Assembly (NCBI RefSeq): GCF_000217935.1
Contig: NZ_AFHI01000012.1
Coordinates: 62,001 to 126,000 of the forward strand
Reading direction: 5' to 3'
DNA length: 64,000 nucleotides
From: Rheinheimera sp. A13L
GTDB taxonomy: Bacteria > Pseudomonadota > Gammaproteobacteria > Enterobacterales > Alteromonadaceae
The notes under the pieces were generated by a model. The model did no database searches, was not told the origin of the DNA, and was given only the letters and a program-made list of their open reading frames with translations. A program made the position numbers and the translations under genes. Positions 7,915 through 18,151 of the stretch are shown piece by piece; within the stretch, counting starts at the first letter, position 1; each line of letters starts with the position of its first letter.

Positions 7915-10900
7915 TCAGGGCTGGATTTTTGATGGGATCCGATAAATAGAACAATACATCAAAGGTAAAAACAATAAGGTCAGGATAGTGCCAAAACCTA
8001 AGCCAAACATAACAACCACGGCCATACTGGCGAAGAAGTCATCCGTGACCAGAGGTACCATGCCCAGAATGGTGGTAATAGCGCCCATAGACACAGGACG
8101 AACCCGACTGACAGCACTGTCGTAGACGGCCTGATAAGGTGCCACCCCCTGGCTGAGTTCCAGCTTGATTTGATCCACCAGCACTATGCCGTTTTTCACC
8201 AGCATGCCAGACAAACTTAAAAACCCCAGCAAGGCTAAAAAGCCAAAAGGTACATTCACCACCAGCAAGCCCAGTGTGACGCCAATCAGTGCCATAGGCA
8301 CGCAAGCCCAAATCACCAGCGAATCCCGCATAGAGCCAAACAGCAAGACGGTGATCACAAACATCACCAGATAGCCCAATGGCAAAGAGCTGAACAGGGC
8401 CTTTTGCGCCTTGGTTTGGGCTTCCAGCTCACCGCCCCACTCCAGACTGTAACCAGGTGGCAACACAATAGCTTCGATTTCTGGTCGCACTCTGTTGAGC
8501 AAAGCAGCAGCTGTGTCGTCACTGAGAATATTATGATCGGCCATCACAGTCAGGGTCCGTTTACGGTCACGGCGTTTAATTTGTGGATCTTCCCATTCCA
8601 GATCAAAGCTGCTGACCACCTGGCTGATCGGGATATAGCGGTTCAGTTTAGGGCTATACACCTGCAAGTCAGCCAGCGCATCGACACTTTGTCGCTCTGA
8701 GTCCGGCGCTCTGGTGATAATAGGTAACAAATGAGTACCATCCCGGTAAATGCCCACAGTGCGGCCATTGACATGAGTCAGCAGCACATCGTCAATATCC
8801 TGCTTGCTGATACCCACTCTACGCGCTACAGCTTCGTTAAACTGTGGCCGGATCACTTTCACTCTGTTGCTCCAGTCATCCCGTAAATTACGGGTGCCCG
8901 CATCTGCTGCCAGAATGGCTTTGGCTTGCTCCGCCAATTGCCGCAAGACATCAGGATCAGCGCCACTAAAACGGGCTTCCAGCTTAGCTGGTGTTGCAGG
9001 CCCCACATCCAGCCGTTTTAGTTTGAATTGCAAACCCGGATGCTGTTCTGTGATAAAACCTTCGACATCCTTCATCCGCTCAACAAAAAACGCTTTGTCT
9101 TCAACCCGCACTATCAGTTGGCTGTACGCTGCATAAAAACGTTCAGGCTGATAGGTCAGCATAAAACGATCTGCACCACGACCTGCTGTGGAAGTAACAG
9201 CTTCCACCCCTTCCAGAGTTTTCAGATACTTTGCTATATCTAAAGCTTCGGCATCGGATTGTCGTACATCAGTACCTGCAGGCTGCCATAAATCTACCAA
9301 AAAAATAGGCGTGTTAGATGCAGGGAAAAACACTTGTTTCACTTGGCTAAAACCAAGCACAGACAAAATTAACAGCAGAATCATCAGGGCAGAACTTAAC
9401 AGTCTGTACTTCAGCACTGCAGTTAAAACTGCTCTGTAGCCGTCAAAAATAACACCACGGTAAAGTTCAGTTTCGCCCTGCTGCTCATTTACATCAGCTT
9501 TTAATTCTTCTTTAAAAAACAGGCTGGCAAAAAAGGGCGTCAGCGTAATAGCGGTCAGCCAACTTAACAACAAACTCACCAGCAAGACCCAAAATAAACT
9601 GCCGGCAAACTCCCCCGTCGCATCACTGGATAAACCAATAGGGGCAAAAGCGGTAATGGCAATGATGGTGGCGCCTAATAAAGGCCATTTGGTTTGTTTT
9701 ACAATAGCCGAAGCCGACTGGCTGATGCTTAAGCGCCGTTGCATCCCTATTAAAATACCTTCGGTAATGACAATGGCGTTGTCCACCAGCATGCCCAAAG
9801 CAATAATTAAGGCGCCAAGCGATACCCGCTGCAGCTCAATTTGCATCTGCTGCATAAAAATAAAGGTGCCAAGTACGGTCAGCAGCAAAATAAGCCCGAT
9901 CAGCAAACCACTGCGCAGCCCCATAAATATCAGCAGCACGACAATCACAATCACCACTGCTTCCAGCAGGTTTAACACAAAACCACCAACAGAGGCTTCT
10001 ACTTCAGCAGGTTGGTTGTAAATGCTGTTGATTTCCATGCCAACAGGACGCGCATAGTCCAGTTCAGTCAGACGCTGAGTGACTAAAGCGCCTATATCAA
10101 CCACGTTCACGCCTTTGCTGAAAGAAACCCCCAGCGTCAGGGTATTTTTACCATCAAACTTGATAATCTGGCTCGGCACTTCCTGCACATCTTTGTACAC
10201 TTTGGCCACATCACCTAAGTAAATCAGTTCTTTAGCGGCTGGGTTGCTGATGATCAGCTGTTCCAGCTCCTGCACCGACTGAAACTCACCCGTTGGATGA
10301 ATGCGGATCCGATCAGGCCCCACCCGCAAAGCACCGGCATTGGACACCACGTTTTGAGTTTGCAATAAACTGGCAATTTGTGTTGGCGGAATACCTAAAG
10401 CCGTTAAACGTGAACGGGAGATCTCCACCACCACCTGCTCTTGCTGACGACCACTGACGGAGACTTTGCCAACGCCCTCCACCAGCACCAGCTCACGACG
10501 CAAAAAATCGACATAGTCGCGAATTTCCTCGTCTGAATAACCATCTCCTGTAATGGCATACAACATGCCGTATACATCACCAAAGTCGTCATTGACCACA
10601 GGGCTTTGCACTCCAGGAGGCAACTGGGGCCTTAAATCATTCACCTTACGGCGCAATTCATCCCAGATTTGTTTGAGCTCAGTGGCCCGATAAATGCCTT
10701 TCATCTCCACCATAATTTGCGATGTGCCATTGGTAGAAATAGAGGTGACATGGTCCACATAAGGCAGCTGCTGAATGGCATTTTCAATCGGATAACTGAC
10801 TTCTTCTTCTACCTGCAAAGGTGAAGCGCCAGGGTAAGAGGTAATGATCAGTGCCTGTTTCAGCGTAAACTGCGGGTCTTCCAACCGGCCCAGGCCGAAA

Positions 10901-10986
10901 TAGGCCATAATGCCGCCTATCAGTAAAATGGCGGTTACCAACCAGGACGAGGTTTTGTTTTTAATAAAATACTGAGCAACATCCAT
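7915..10986 (-). CDS. RND-family multidrug efflux permease (AcrB-like)
   Basis: An inner-membrane proton-driven pump subunit of 1023 residues, the usual length for AcrB/MexB-type transporters. It shows the expected duplicated plan: TM1, a periplasmic porter domain, a TM block, a second periplasmic domain and a second TM block. The TM4 motif reads GMLVDNAIV near residues 399-406, so the first Asp of the proton-relay pair is kept (D402) and the second is Asn. The TM10 lysine is present in GMLVKNGIVLVDQI. It is preceded by its adaptor gene with only three bases between them, so they are one operon. The outer-membrane channel is not encoded nearby and is presumably a shared TolC. A LysR gene is divergent. 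Substrate unknown. Confidence 0.92.
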   Translation of the reverse strand: MDVAQYFIKNKTSSWLVTAILLIGGIMAYFGLGRLEDPQFTLKQALIITSYPGASPLQVEEEVSYPIENAIQQLPYVDHVTSISTNGTSQIMVEMKGIYRATELKQIWDELRRKVNDLRPQLPPGVQSPVVNDDFGDVYGMLYAITGDGYSDEEIRDYVDFLRRELVLVEGVGKVSVSGRQQEQVVVEISRSRLTALGIPPTQIASLLQTQNVVSNAGALRVGPDRIRIHPTGEFQSVQELEQLIISNPAAKELIYLGDVAKVYKDVQEVPSQIIKFDGKNTLTLGVSFSKGVNVVDIGALVTQRLTELDYARPVGMEINSIYNQPAEVEASVGGFVLNLLEAVVIVIVVLLIFMGLRSGLLIGLILLLTVLGTFIFMQQMQIELQRVSLGALIIALGMLVDNAIVITEGILIGMQRRLSISQSASAIVKQTKWPLLGATIIAITAFAPIGLSSDATGEFAGSLFWVLLVSLLLSWLTAITLTPFFASLFFKEELKADVNEQQGETELYRGVIFDGYRAVLTAVLKYRLLSSALMILLLILSVLGFSQVKQVFFPASNTPIFLVDLWQPAGTDVRQSDAEALDIAKYLKTLEGVEAVTSTAGRGADRFMLTYQPERFYAAYSQLIVRVEDKAFFVERMKDVEGFITEQHPGLQFKLKRLDVGPATPAKLEARFSGADPDVLRQLAEQAKAILAADAGTRNLRDDWSNRVKVIRPQFNEAVARRVGISKQDIDDVLLTHVNGRTVGIYRDGTHLLPIITRAPDSERQSVDALADLQVYSPKLNRYIPISQVVSSFDLEWEDPQIKRRDRKRTLTVMADHNILSDDTAAALLNRVRPEIEAIVLPPGYSLEWGGELEAQTKAQKALFSSLPLGYLVMFVITVLLFGSMRDSLVIWACVPMALIGVTLGLLVVNVPFGFLALLGFLSLSGMLVKNGIVLVDQIKLELSQGVAPYQAVYDSAVSRVRPVSMGAITTILGMVPLVTDDFFASMAVVVMFGLGFGTILTLLFLPLMYCSIYRIPSKIQP

Positions 10987-10989
10987 GAT

Positions 10990-12069
10990 TTACAGCCCCC
11001 GCTCACGTTGCCATGGACGGACCTGCTGGTTTTCAGTCAGTTGCTGTACACCAGCTGTCACCACCTGATCCCCTGCGGCTAAACCTGATAAGACTTCAAT
11101 GCCCTGCTCTGTTAAACGCCCTACTGTCACAGCACGACGATTCACTTTGCCTTCACTGAACACCCAGACAAAACGCTCTGCAGCGTCCACAGGCTGATCA
11201 TTGGCGGCAAACACTGCAGTGGCAGGCACCATAACTACAGAGGCCTGAGCGCGCATTAACTTGCTCATATCTGCCAATACATTTGCTGTCATGCCAGAGA
11301 GCACATTAAATTCTTTTGGTGCAGCCATACTGAACACCACTTTAAAGCTGTTGGTCGCGCTGTCAGCTCTGGTATCCCACTCTTTAATTTCAGCTTGATA
11401 ACTTAAACTTGGGTAGGAATCAAAAACCACCTGCGGTTGATAACTGACATCTTTTCTCACCAGCGCTATCACATCCTCTGGCACCTGGATCACCACATCC
11501 ACCATACCTGTAAGCTGCAATTCCAGAATAGCTTGCTGAGCGGCAACGTTTTCATGATTCTCAACTAAAGAACGCGACACTGTGCCGCTAAAAGGCGCCA
11601 CTAATTCGGTGTAACTTAAATTGGCCTGGGCTGTTTTTAAATCGGCGTCAGCCACCTGCAATTGAGCTTTGGTTTCATCGTACATGGCCTGCGACACCAG
11701 ATTCTGCCCAATCAGGCTGGCGGCTCTGTCGAACTGAGCTTTGGATAATTGGTATTTTGCCTGGGCCTGTTCCACCCTGAGCTTAAAATCAGTTGGATCT
11801 AAACGCGCCAGTACGTCGCCTTTCTGAACTTCCTGACCTGGGCGAATAGAAAATTGAGTCAGTTTACCGCTGACACGAAAGGTTAAGCGGGCGTTTTCAG
11901 TAGGTTCAACTATAGCCGGAAACTGCCGGATCAATTTTTGCTGGCCATCCTGCACCAAATGCAACTTTACAGGCCTGCTCAGGCTTTGTTCTGTGGTTAC
12001 CACAGGCTCGGAACAGCCCGCAAGCCACATCATAGTTAAGACTGCATAGATCATATTTTGTCTGGACAC
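10990..12069 (-). CDS. RND periplasmic adaptor lipoprotein (HlyD/AcrA family)
   Basis: The membrane-fusion subunit that links the RND permease to the outer-membrane channel. The 359-residue product has a lipoprotein signal peptide with lipobox LAGC (Cys about residue 19), a lipoyl-type half before and after a coiled-coil hairpin (about 95-150: QAQAKYQLSKAQFDRAASL onward), then beta-barrel and membrane-proximal domains. The start is GTG 12069, chosen because AGAGG lies 5 bases upstream. The first ATG, at codon 6, would shorten the signal peptide. It is first in the operon with the permease and probably controlled by the divergent LysR protein. Confidence 0.9.
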   Translation of the reverse strand: MSRQNMIYAVLTMMWLAGCSEPVVTTEQSLSRPVKLHLVQDGQQKLIRQFPAIVEPTENARLTFRVSGKLTQFSIRPGQEVQKGDVLARLDPTDFKLRVEQAQAKYQLSKAQFDRAASLIGQNLVSQAMYDETKAQLQVADADLKTAQANLSYTELVAPFSGTVSRSLVENHENVAAQQAILELQLTGMVDVVIQVPEDVIALVRKDVSYQPQVVFDSYPSLSYQAEIKEWDTRADSATNSFKVVFSMAAPKEFNVLSGMTANVLADMSKLMRAQASVVMVPATAVFAANDQPVDAAERFVWVFSEGKVNRRAVTVGRLTEQGIEVLSGLAAGDQVVTAGVQQLTENQQVRPWQRERGL

Positions 12070-12183
12070 TTGAACCTCTCCCTTTTTTGTTCTGGCTACA
12101 GCACTTAATTTGCGCTGGCACTATACAAAAGCCACGATAAGATTAAAATTTATATTTATTTCAGTTCTATATAAGAAAAATTG

Positions 12184-13068
12184 ATGAACTTAACTCAGCT
12201 GTATATTCTTGATGCTGTGGCAGGCAGTGAAAGTCTGCTACAAGCCGCGATTAAATTGCATAAAACTCAACCTGCTTTGAGTATGGCGCTGAAAAAACTC
12301 GAACAGGAATGCGGTTTTACTATAGTGGACCGCAGTCAATATCGCCTGCAATTTACCGAAGCTGGCCGACGTTTTTATCAACAAGCTCAACAACTTCTGC
12401 ATCAAAGTGCCCAACTTAAATCTTTAGCACAGCATTTAAGCCGTGGTGCAGAGGCCAGTTTAGCTTTGGCTTTTGACGAAGCTGTGGATCTGGCACCTTT
12501 TTTACCAGCCATTCGTCAGGCTCAACACCAGTTTCCACATACCGAATTATTATTAAGCTGCGACTATCGGCTACAAGCGCTGGAAAAGTTAAAAAATCAG
12601 CAGGTTGATTTAGCCATAAGCCCCTGGTATCCGGTGTTTATCAGTCTCGGCGATTTTGAATCAGTGGCTATTGGTCATTTTGATATTTTATGTGTCGCCA
12701 GTCCCGAATTTCTGCAGCAACTAGCTGAACCTTTAACTCATCAGGCTCAGTTGGCCGAACTGCCTCAATTGATGGCGAATTCAGAAGCGCTGAACTTTGA
12801 CAGCGGAAAATTACTCCCCCTGCAGTCGGCACGCCGCGTAAAAGTGAACAACAGTTTATGTATGAAACAAGCTCTGTTAGCCCATTTGGGCTGGGGCATG
12901 GTGGCACGGCATCAGATCATAGACGAACTTGCATGTGGTGCTTTAGTGCAACTCACCCCCAAAGAGTTTCCAAAGTTTATTCAGGGCGAAGTGCATTTAG
13001 TGCGGCATAAAGATCAGTTACTAGGCCCGGTGGCAAAAGCCATCTGGCAGCAGTTGACTGAGAGTTAA
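12184..13068 (+). CDS. LysR-family transcriptional regulator
   Basis: A 294-residue DNA-binding regulator. The N-terminal winged helix-turn-helix (about 1-60) contains the usual LTTR pattern (LLQAAIKLHKTQPALSMALKKLEQECGF). An effector-binding domain with two alpha/beta lobes follows (about 88-290). The gene is divergent from the RND operon, with about 110 A/T-rich bases between the two starts, the classical arrangement for a LysR protein controlling its neighbour. The inducer is unknown. ATG 12184 is preferred to the in-frame TTG just before it. A strong terminator follows. Confidence 0.88.
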   Translation: MNLTQLYILDAVAGSESLLQAAIKLHKTQPALSMALKKLEQECGFTIVDRSQYRLQFTEAGRRFYQQAQQLLHQSAQLKSLAQHLSRGAEASLALAFDEAVDLAPFLPAIRQAQHQFPHTELLLSCDYRLQALEKLKNQQVDLAISPWYPVFISLGDFESVAIGHFDILCVASPEFLQQLAEPLTHQAQLAELPQLMANSEALNFDSGKLLPLQSARRVKVNNSLCMKQALLAHLGWGMVARHQIIDELACGALVQLTPKEFPKFIQGEVHLVRHKDQLLGPVAKAIWQQLTES

Positions 13069-13082
13069 TACCGCAGAAAAGA

Positions 13083-13108
13083 GAAAGGAGCCTTGAGGCT
13101 CCTTTCTT
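13083..13108 (+). terminator. Terminator of the LysR gene
   Basis: Perfect 10-bp stem GAAAGGAGCC / GGCTCCTTTC with a TTGA loop and T-rich end, 14 bases after the stop. Confidence 0.85.
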
Positions 13109-13215
13109 ACATAATCACTTCAATTACAACTGACATTGCCCTAAGTAGTTGGTGTTGCAGCCAGGCGACGAGCGCGGCCAACAACGCTGCGGCGCCAAAT
13201 ACGACGGGCAATAGA

Positions 13216-13989
13216 TTAGAAGCGGTAGCTTGCGCCCAACTGATACAGATCATCACCCGTTTCCAGCGCATCAAAAGCTACGCCTGCTGATAATGAGAGG
13301 TTCGGCAAGGCAAACCATTTCGCACGCAGGCTCAGGCTGTCATCGCTTTCGCTCAGGAAACCGTCAGATAACCACTGGTAACCTACGCCTGCAGAGAAAT
13401 TTTTACCGAAGTAATAATCTGCAGCTACGCCATAACGGGTGGTTGAAGCCTGGCGGTAATCCAGAATTTCTGCTTCCAGATTGATCATGTCGCCCGTGCC
13501 TAAATCCCATAACTTTTTGGTCATCACACCATAGTTAGTGCGGCTGCCGCCCTGATCTGGTCTGTCGTGCTCAAAAATTGCACCTACTAACCAGTCATTG
13601 CTGATGAAGTAACCTACAGTACCATCGACATCTTGTTGATCCGTGCCACTGAAGTGTGTCCATTCCAATTTACCGTAGAAGTTATGGCTTTGATCCATAT
13701 ACTCACCACCAACAGACCAAGCGTTACCGTTTAGATTTCTAATTGGATTATGCGAAAGTGTGCCAAACACGCTGGCATTTTTATTGATAAATGCAGCTTC
13801 AGCCAAAGGTGTTTTGCCTGAGGTATCTACGGCATTAAAAAAATACTGGTGCTTCAGTGTCCATGAATCAATATCTGAGGTGCCTAAATCACCATTGATA
13901 TAATCCACTGAAGATTCATTTTGATAGCTGTTCGCTGCTGCACCAGTTGAGACTACAGCGATAAGTAAAGCGAGCATGGAACGTTTCAT
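13216..13989 (-). CDS. Small outer-membrane beta-barrel (putative porin)
   Basis: A 257-residue exported protein with a signal peptide at 1-19. Alternating hydrophobic/polar strands suitable for a small barrel follow, ending in the outer-membrane signature Y-R-F with terminal Phe. It resembles the putative porin proteins common in Alteromonadales; pore activity and substrate are not evident. The start is supported by AAGGT about 9 bases upstream. It is a single gene between LysR and uvrB, convergent with LysR. Confidence 0.75.
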   Translation of the reverse strand: MKRSMLALLIAVVSTGAAANSYQNESSVDYINGDLGTSDIDSWTLKHQYFFNAVDTSGKTPLAEAAFINKNASVFGTLSHNPIRNLNGNAWSVGGEYMDQSHNFYGKLEWTHFSGTDQQDVDGTVGYFISNDWLVGAIFEHDRPDQGGSRTNYGVMTKKLWDLGTGDMINLEAEILDYRQASTTRYGVAADYYFGKNFSAGVGYQWLSDGFLSESDDSLSLRAKWFALPNLSLSAGVAFDALETGDDLYQLGASYRF

Positions 13990-14132
13990 AATTACTACCT
14001 TTTGGTTGAGAAAACGCAGGCAGTGTAAAGCTCTGAAAGTTAATGCTCTCTGAATGGCTTTGTAAATAAGTGTATTAATATCAAACAGATAATTAAATAT
14101 AATGGGAAAATCTGATTGAATGCATGAAATGT

Positions 14133-14177
14133 GGGTCAGAGTAAAATTAAAGCCGCGGTTTAATTTTACTCTGACCC
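14133..14177. repeat. REP-like palindrome next to uvrB
   Basis: Perfect 19-bp arms (GGGTCAGAGTAAAATTAAA and its complement) around a 7-base GCCGCGG centre, 7 bases beyond the uvrB stop. The word GGTCAGAGTAAAATT resembles palindromes I know as dispersed repeats associated with REP-associated tyrosine transposases in gammaproteobacteria. No such transposase is present here. It may also help end uvrB transcription, although no U-tract follows. Confidence 0.7.
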
Positions 14178-14184
14178 CCGTTAC

Positions 14185-16176
14185 TTAAATCTCCAGCAAA
14201 GCTTCACGTAGATGATGAATTTGATCCCGCATTTGCGCTGCCAGCTCAAACTCCAGATCTTTGGCATGTTGCAGCATTTTTTGCTCCAGTTGCTTAATTT
14301 CAGCCTGCAGTTGATAAGGCGTTTTGCCTTTGACCAGTTTGATTTTTTCCGCCACTTTAGGCAGATCCGCATCCTGTCCCAAGTCCATCACATCCGACAC
14401 CTTCTTCTTAATAGCAGTTGGTGTGATGCCATGCAGCTCATTGTAAGCAATCTGTTTATTACGGCGGCGTTCGGTTTCATTAATAGCGCGCTGCATAGAA
14501 CCGGTTATGCGGTCGGCATAGAGCACAGCTTTCCCATACAAATTACGGGCGGCACGGCCCATGGTTTGAATAAGCGAACGCTCTGAACGTAAAAAGCCTT
14601 CTTTATCCGCATCCAGAATAGCCACTAAGGACACTTCCGGAATATCCAGACCTTCCCGCAGCAGGTTAATGCCCACCAGCACATCAAAGACACCTAAACG
14701 TAAATCGCGGATAATTTCCATCCGCTCCACTGTATCGATGTCGGAGTGTAAATAACGCACTTTGACGCCATGGCCTGCTAAATAATCGGTTAAATCCTCT
14801 GCCATTTTTTTTGTCAGTACTGTCACCAGTACCCGCTCACCAATTTTGGCGCAGCGGAAAGCTTCCGACATTAAATCGTCCACTTGTGTGGCTACAGGGC
14901 GAATTTCGATGACAGGGTCTAATAAACCTGTTGGCCGCACCACCTGCTCTATCACTTCGCCAGCCGATTGTTTCAGCTCGTAATCTGCTGGTGTGGCCGA
15001 CACATAAATGCGTTGTGGCGCTATAGATTCAAATTCATCAAACTTCAGTGGCCTGTTATCCAAAGCCGAAGGCAGGCGAAAGCCATAGTTCACCAGATTT
15101 TCTTTACGCGAACGGTCGCCTTTATACATAGCGCCAATTTGCGAAATGGTGACATGAGATTCATCAATAAACATCAAGCCATCAGCCGGGAAATAATCCA
15201 GCAAGGTTGGAGGTGGCTCGCCTTCTGCCCGGCCTGATAAATAGCGCGAGTAGTTTTCGATACCGGAGCAATAGCCAAGCTCCACCATCATTTCTAAATC
15301 AAATAAAGTGCGCTGACCAATACGCTGCTCTTCTATCAGACGGTTTTCTGAAAGCAATTGAGCGCGGCGCTCTTTCAGCTCCACTTTAATACGTTCAGTG
15401 GCCGCAAGAATTTTTTCCCGAGGCGTAACGTAGTGAGTTTTTGGATAAATAGTGTAACGGCTAACTACTTTTTCCACTGAACCTGTCAGAGGATCAAATA
15501 AACTGATGCGCTCAATTTCTTCATCAAATAGCTCGATCCGAACTGCAATTTCATCAGATTCGGCCGGAAACACATCGATCACATCACCACGTACACGGTA
15601 AGTCGCACGTTCAAAAGCTGTATCATTGCGGCTGTATTGCAGCTCGGCCAGACGACGCAAAATAAAACGCTGATCGACTATATCGCCCACTTTGAGATGC
15701 AACAGCATCTTCATATAAGATTCCGGATCGCCCAAACCATAGATGGCCGACACAGAGGCGATAATCACCACGTCCCGTCTTTCCATCAATGCTTTGGTGG
15801 CCGACAAACGCATTTGCTCTATATGTTCATTAATAGAGGCGTCTTTTTCGATAAAAGTATCGCTGGAGGGCACATAAGCTTCAGGTTGGTAGTAGTCGTA
15901 ATAAGACACAAAGTATTCCACCGAGTTATTCGGGAAAAACTCTTTCATCTCTCCATACAGCTGTGCCGCCAAGGTTTTGTTATGCGCCATAATAAGCGTA
16001 GGCCGGTTCACTTGCGCTATCACATTGGCCATAGTGAAGGTTTTACCAGAGCCTGTGACCCCCAATAAAGTTTGATGGGCCAAGCCTGCTTCTAAGCCTT
16101 CGACCAGCTTGGCGATGGCTGTAGGTTGATCGCCTGCGGGCTGATAATGGGAGACGAGTTCAAAATCACGACTCAT
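14185..16176 (-). CDS. uvrB: Excinuclease ABC subunit UvrB
   Basis: The damage-verification helicase-like subunit of nucleotide excision repair, which receives DNA from UvrA and recruits UvrC. The 663-residue length is near the usual 670. Visible are Walker A GVTGSGKT (39-46), the beta-hairpin region [20 protein letters not shown] that clamps DNA, the FIDESH Walker B/DEAD-type motif, helicase motifs V-VI ([38 protein letters not shown]), and a C-terminal UVR domain ([23 protein letters not shown]) that binds UvrC. The start is ATG 16176, with GGAG 8-9 bases before it, matching the family N-terminus. It lies 64 bases downstream of the MATE gene. I see no LexA-type CTG-N10-CAG box in that gap. 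Confidence 0.97.
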   Translation of the reverse strand: MSRDFELVSHYQPAGDQPTAIAKLVEGLEAGLAHQTLLGVTGSGKTFTMANVIAQVNRPTLIMAHNKTLAAQLYGEMKEFFPNNSVEYFVSYYDYYQPEAYVPSSDTFIEKDASINEHIEQMRLSATKALMERRDVVIIASVSAIYGLGDPESYMKMLLHLKVGDIVDQRFILRRLAELQYSRNDTAFERATYRVRGDVIDVFPAESDEIAVRIELFDEEIERISLFDPLTGSVEKVVSRYTIYPKTHYVTPREKILAATERIKVELKERRAQLLSENRLIEEQRIGQRTLFDLEMMVELGYCSGIENYSRYLSGRAEGEPPPTLLDYFPADGLMFIDESHVTISQIGAMYKGDRSRKENLVNYGFRLPSALDNRPLKFDEFESIAPQRIYVSATPADYELKQSAGEVIEQVVRPTGLLDPVIEIRPVATQVDDLMSEAFRCAKIGERVLVTVLTKKMAEDLTDYLAGHGVKVRYLHSDIDTVERMEIIRDLRLGVFDVLVGINLLREGLDIPEVSLVAILDADKEGFLRSERSLIQTMGRAARNLYGKAVLYADRITGSMQRAINETERRRNKQIAYNELHGITPTAIKKKVSDVMDLGQDADLPKVAEKIKLVKGKTPYQLQAEIKQLEQKMLQHAKDLEFELAAQMRDQIHHLREALLEI

Positions 16177-16240
16177 AAAGGCTCTCCAGTTGAAGCGACT
16201 GCAAGCTTTGAGCGACATGCCTGTTCAACACAATGATCCA

Positions 16241-17605
16241 TCAGGACTCTCCACTTAATCTCAGAGCCATCAGCTTACGCTTAAACCAGCTGTAAGCCAG
16301 ACCTGAAGTAAATACATTCGCAATCAACCCGCCAACAAAGACTCCCATCACTCCCCCCAACAAACCACCCAGGTAAGCAAAAGGTACATAAAATACAAAT
16401 AAGCGGATCACACTGAGTTGCAGCGCACTCATCGGCAAATGCAAGGCGTTAAACGAGGAATTGGTCAGGATAATAATGCCCTGCAAGCCGTAACCTAAAG
16501 GCAAAATCCAGATAAAGTAGCGAATATACTGTGCCACTAACGGATCTTCAGTAAACAGATCGGCCACCACCCAGGCTCCGGCAGCTAACACTATATAAAC
16601 AACTAACTGCCAGCCCAGAATAAATTTAATGCAACTGCGATACGCATCATCAATACGTTGGTAGGTACTGGCGCCATAATTCTGACTGACAAAAGGCGGT
16701 AAGGTCATCGAAAGCGCCAATACAACTAAGGAAGCAAGACTTTCGATGCGGGCACCAACACCAAAAGCAGCCACAGCTTCTGCACCATAACTTGCCATCA
16801 GGGCTGTTAAAATGGCCATAGCCAAAGGGGTCAGCATATTGGCACCAGCAGCGGGTAAGCCAATATGTAAAATTTTACGGCTGATTTTGATGAATTCTTT
16901 CAAAGGCTGATGCCCTACATCCACCAGTTTACGACGCACCATCAGCAAATACAGGATCAGCCCAAAACCTAATAACCAGGAGATCAGACTGGCTAAAGAG
17001 GCTCCGGCTACGCCCATAGCAGGCACTGGTCCCCAGCCAAAAATAAAAATCGGATCCAGCACGGCATTTAATAAACCAGCACAGGCCATCAGAATACTGG
17101 GGGTTTTGGTATCTCCGGCAGCGCGCAGCACCGCGTTGCCAATCATTGGGGTAATTAAAAATACAGCACCAAAAAACCAGATTTCCATATAGTCATGAAT
17201 AAAAGGCAAAGTATCGTCTTTGGCGCCTAATATTCGAAATAAAGGGTCAATCGTCAGATAGCCCACCACAGACAACGCAATAACCAGATAAGCAGACAAC
17301 CATAAAGCCGCTAAACCATCACTGCGGGCACTTTGTTCATCACCACCGCCCAAAGCGCGGGCTATCACAGCTGATGTACCAATGCTTAAGCCTATGGCTA
17401 AGCTAATAACGGTAAAAGTCACAGGAAAAGTAAAACTGACAGCAGCCAGTTCAGCCGTGCCCAACATACTGATAAAGAAGGTATCCACCAGGTTAAATGA
17501 CATTAAGGTGATCATGCCAAAAAGCACTGGCACCGTCATTTGTTTCATAGTGGCCTGAATATCACCTTTGAGCAGATCAGGACGTTTCGAAGTAGATTGA
17601 GTCAT
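16241..17605 (-). CDS. MATE-family multidrug/cation exporter
   Basis: A 454-residue inner-membrane transporter with about 12 hydrophobic segments in two similar halves, the MatE domain plan of NorM/DinF/VmrA-type exporters. The N-terminal half contains FNLVDTFFISMLGTAELAAVSFTFPV, characteristic of the family. Transport is driven by Na+ or H+; the substrate is not predictable. It is co-oriented with uvrB and 64 bases before it, so the two may share a transcript. About 500 non-coding bases lie upstream. Confidence 0.9.
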   Translation of the reverse strand: MTQSTSKRPDLLKGDIQATMKQMTVPVLFGMITLMSFNLVDTFFISMLGTAELAAVSFTFPVTFTVISLAIGLSIGTSAVIARALGGGDEQSARSDGLAALWLSAYLVIALSVVGYLTIDPLFRILGAKDDTLPFIHDYMEIWFFGAVFLITPMIGNAVLRAAGDTKTPSILMACAGLLNAVLDPIFIFGWGPVPAMGVAGASLASLISWLLGFGLILYLLMVRRKLVDVGHQPLKEFIKISRKILHIGLPAAGANMLTPLAMAILTALMASYGAEAVAAFGVGARIESLASLVVLALSMTLPPFVSQNYGASTYQRIDDAYRSCIKFILGWQLVVYIVLAAGAWVVADLFTEDPLVAQYIRYFIWILPLGYGLQGIIILTNSSFNALHLPMSALQLSVIRLFVFYVPFAYLGGLLGGVMGVFVGGLIANVFTSGLAYSWFKRKLMALRLSGES

Positions 17606-18099
17606 AACAGTCAGCTTAAGCGCAAGTGGCCGCTATTGTAGAGAAAAGTCAGACTTCGCACTACCCGCGATGCGACAAATATAAAGCCAATTTGGTGCAA
17701 AGTTGCACAGGAATAATAAAAAATGTTCACAATCTGCTTCTGCATAGAAATTTTGTTTGTTTAGTACTGTCATGCATAAAGTTTCAGTTCTTTCAAATTT
17801 GTAAGCCATTGTTTTATATGGGATAAAAAATTAGTCTCAAACCTATTGATCTGGCGCTAAGCCTTATCTGTTAAGGCTTGGCCTACCCTTCAGGCCAACA
17901 ATTCACAGACTTATCCACAGATTCTGTGGGTAACTTACGCCAGCCCTTTAGTGGCCTGACTTTGACAAAACTCGTTGATGCAACTAGAGCACGAATAGCT
18001 TTTGCATAGGGATAATGTGTGATTGCACAGCTTTTCTACTGGCTTTGGCTAAACAAACAGCAAGTGAACTTCTTTTATGAAAAAGCACCAGTCTAAGTG
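17606..18099. other. Intergenic region with an inverted pair of DnaA-box-like sites
   Basis: About 500 bases without a supported gene. It contains an 8-bp stem-loop (AAGCCTTA / TAAGGCTT, 17859-17879). It also contains the consensus DnaA-box word TTATCCACA at 17911-17919, facing TTACCCACA on the other strand at 17925-17933, five bases apart. The rest shows nothing I can name. Confidence 0.55.
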
Positions 18100-18128
18100 T
18101 TGACAGTGTTTAAGACGGGCATTAGTAT
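18100..18128 (+). promoter_or_regulatory. Sigma70 stable-RNA promoter of the tRNA-Asn cluster
   Basis: A perfect -35 TTGACA, a 17-base spacer and -10 TAGTAT are followed by a G/C-rich discriminator (TGCGCCCCG). This is the arrangement of growth-rate and ppGpp-controlled tRNA/rRNA promoters. The first tRNA begins 24 bases after the -10. Confidence 0.8.
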
Positions 18129-18151
18129 TGCGCCCCGTTGCAGAACACAGT

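Noticed and set aside
13093-13290. Small plus-strand frame after the LysR gene
   Set aside because: It begins inside the terminator and overlaps the C-terminus of the barrel protein in antisense.
16177-16240. LexA (SOS) box expected before uvrB
   Set aside because: No CTG-N10-CAG word is present in the gap; one partial CTGT...ACA string does not fit the spacing.
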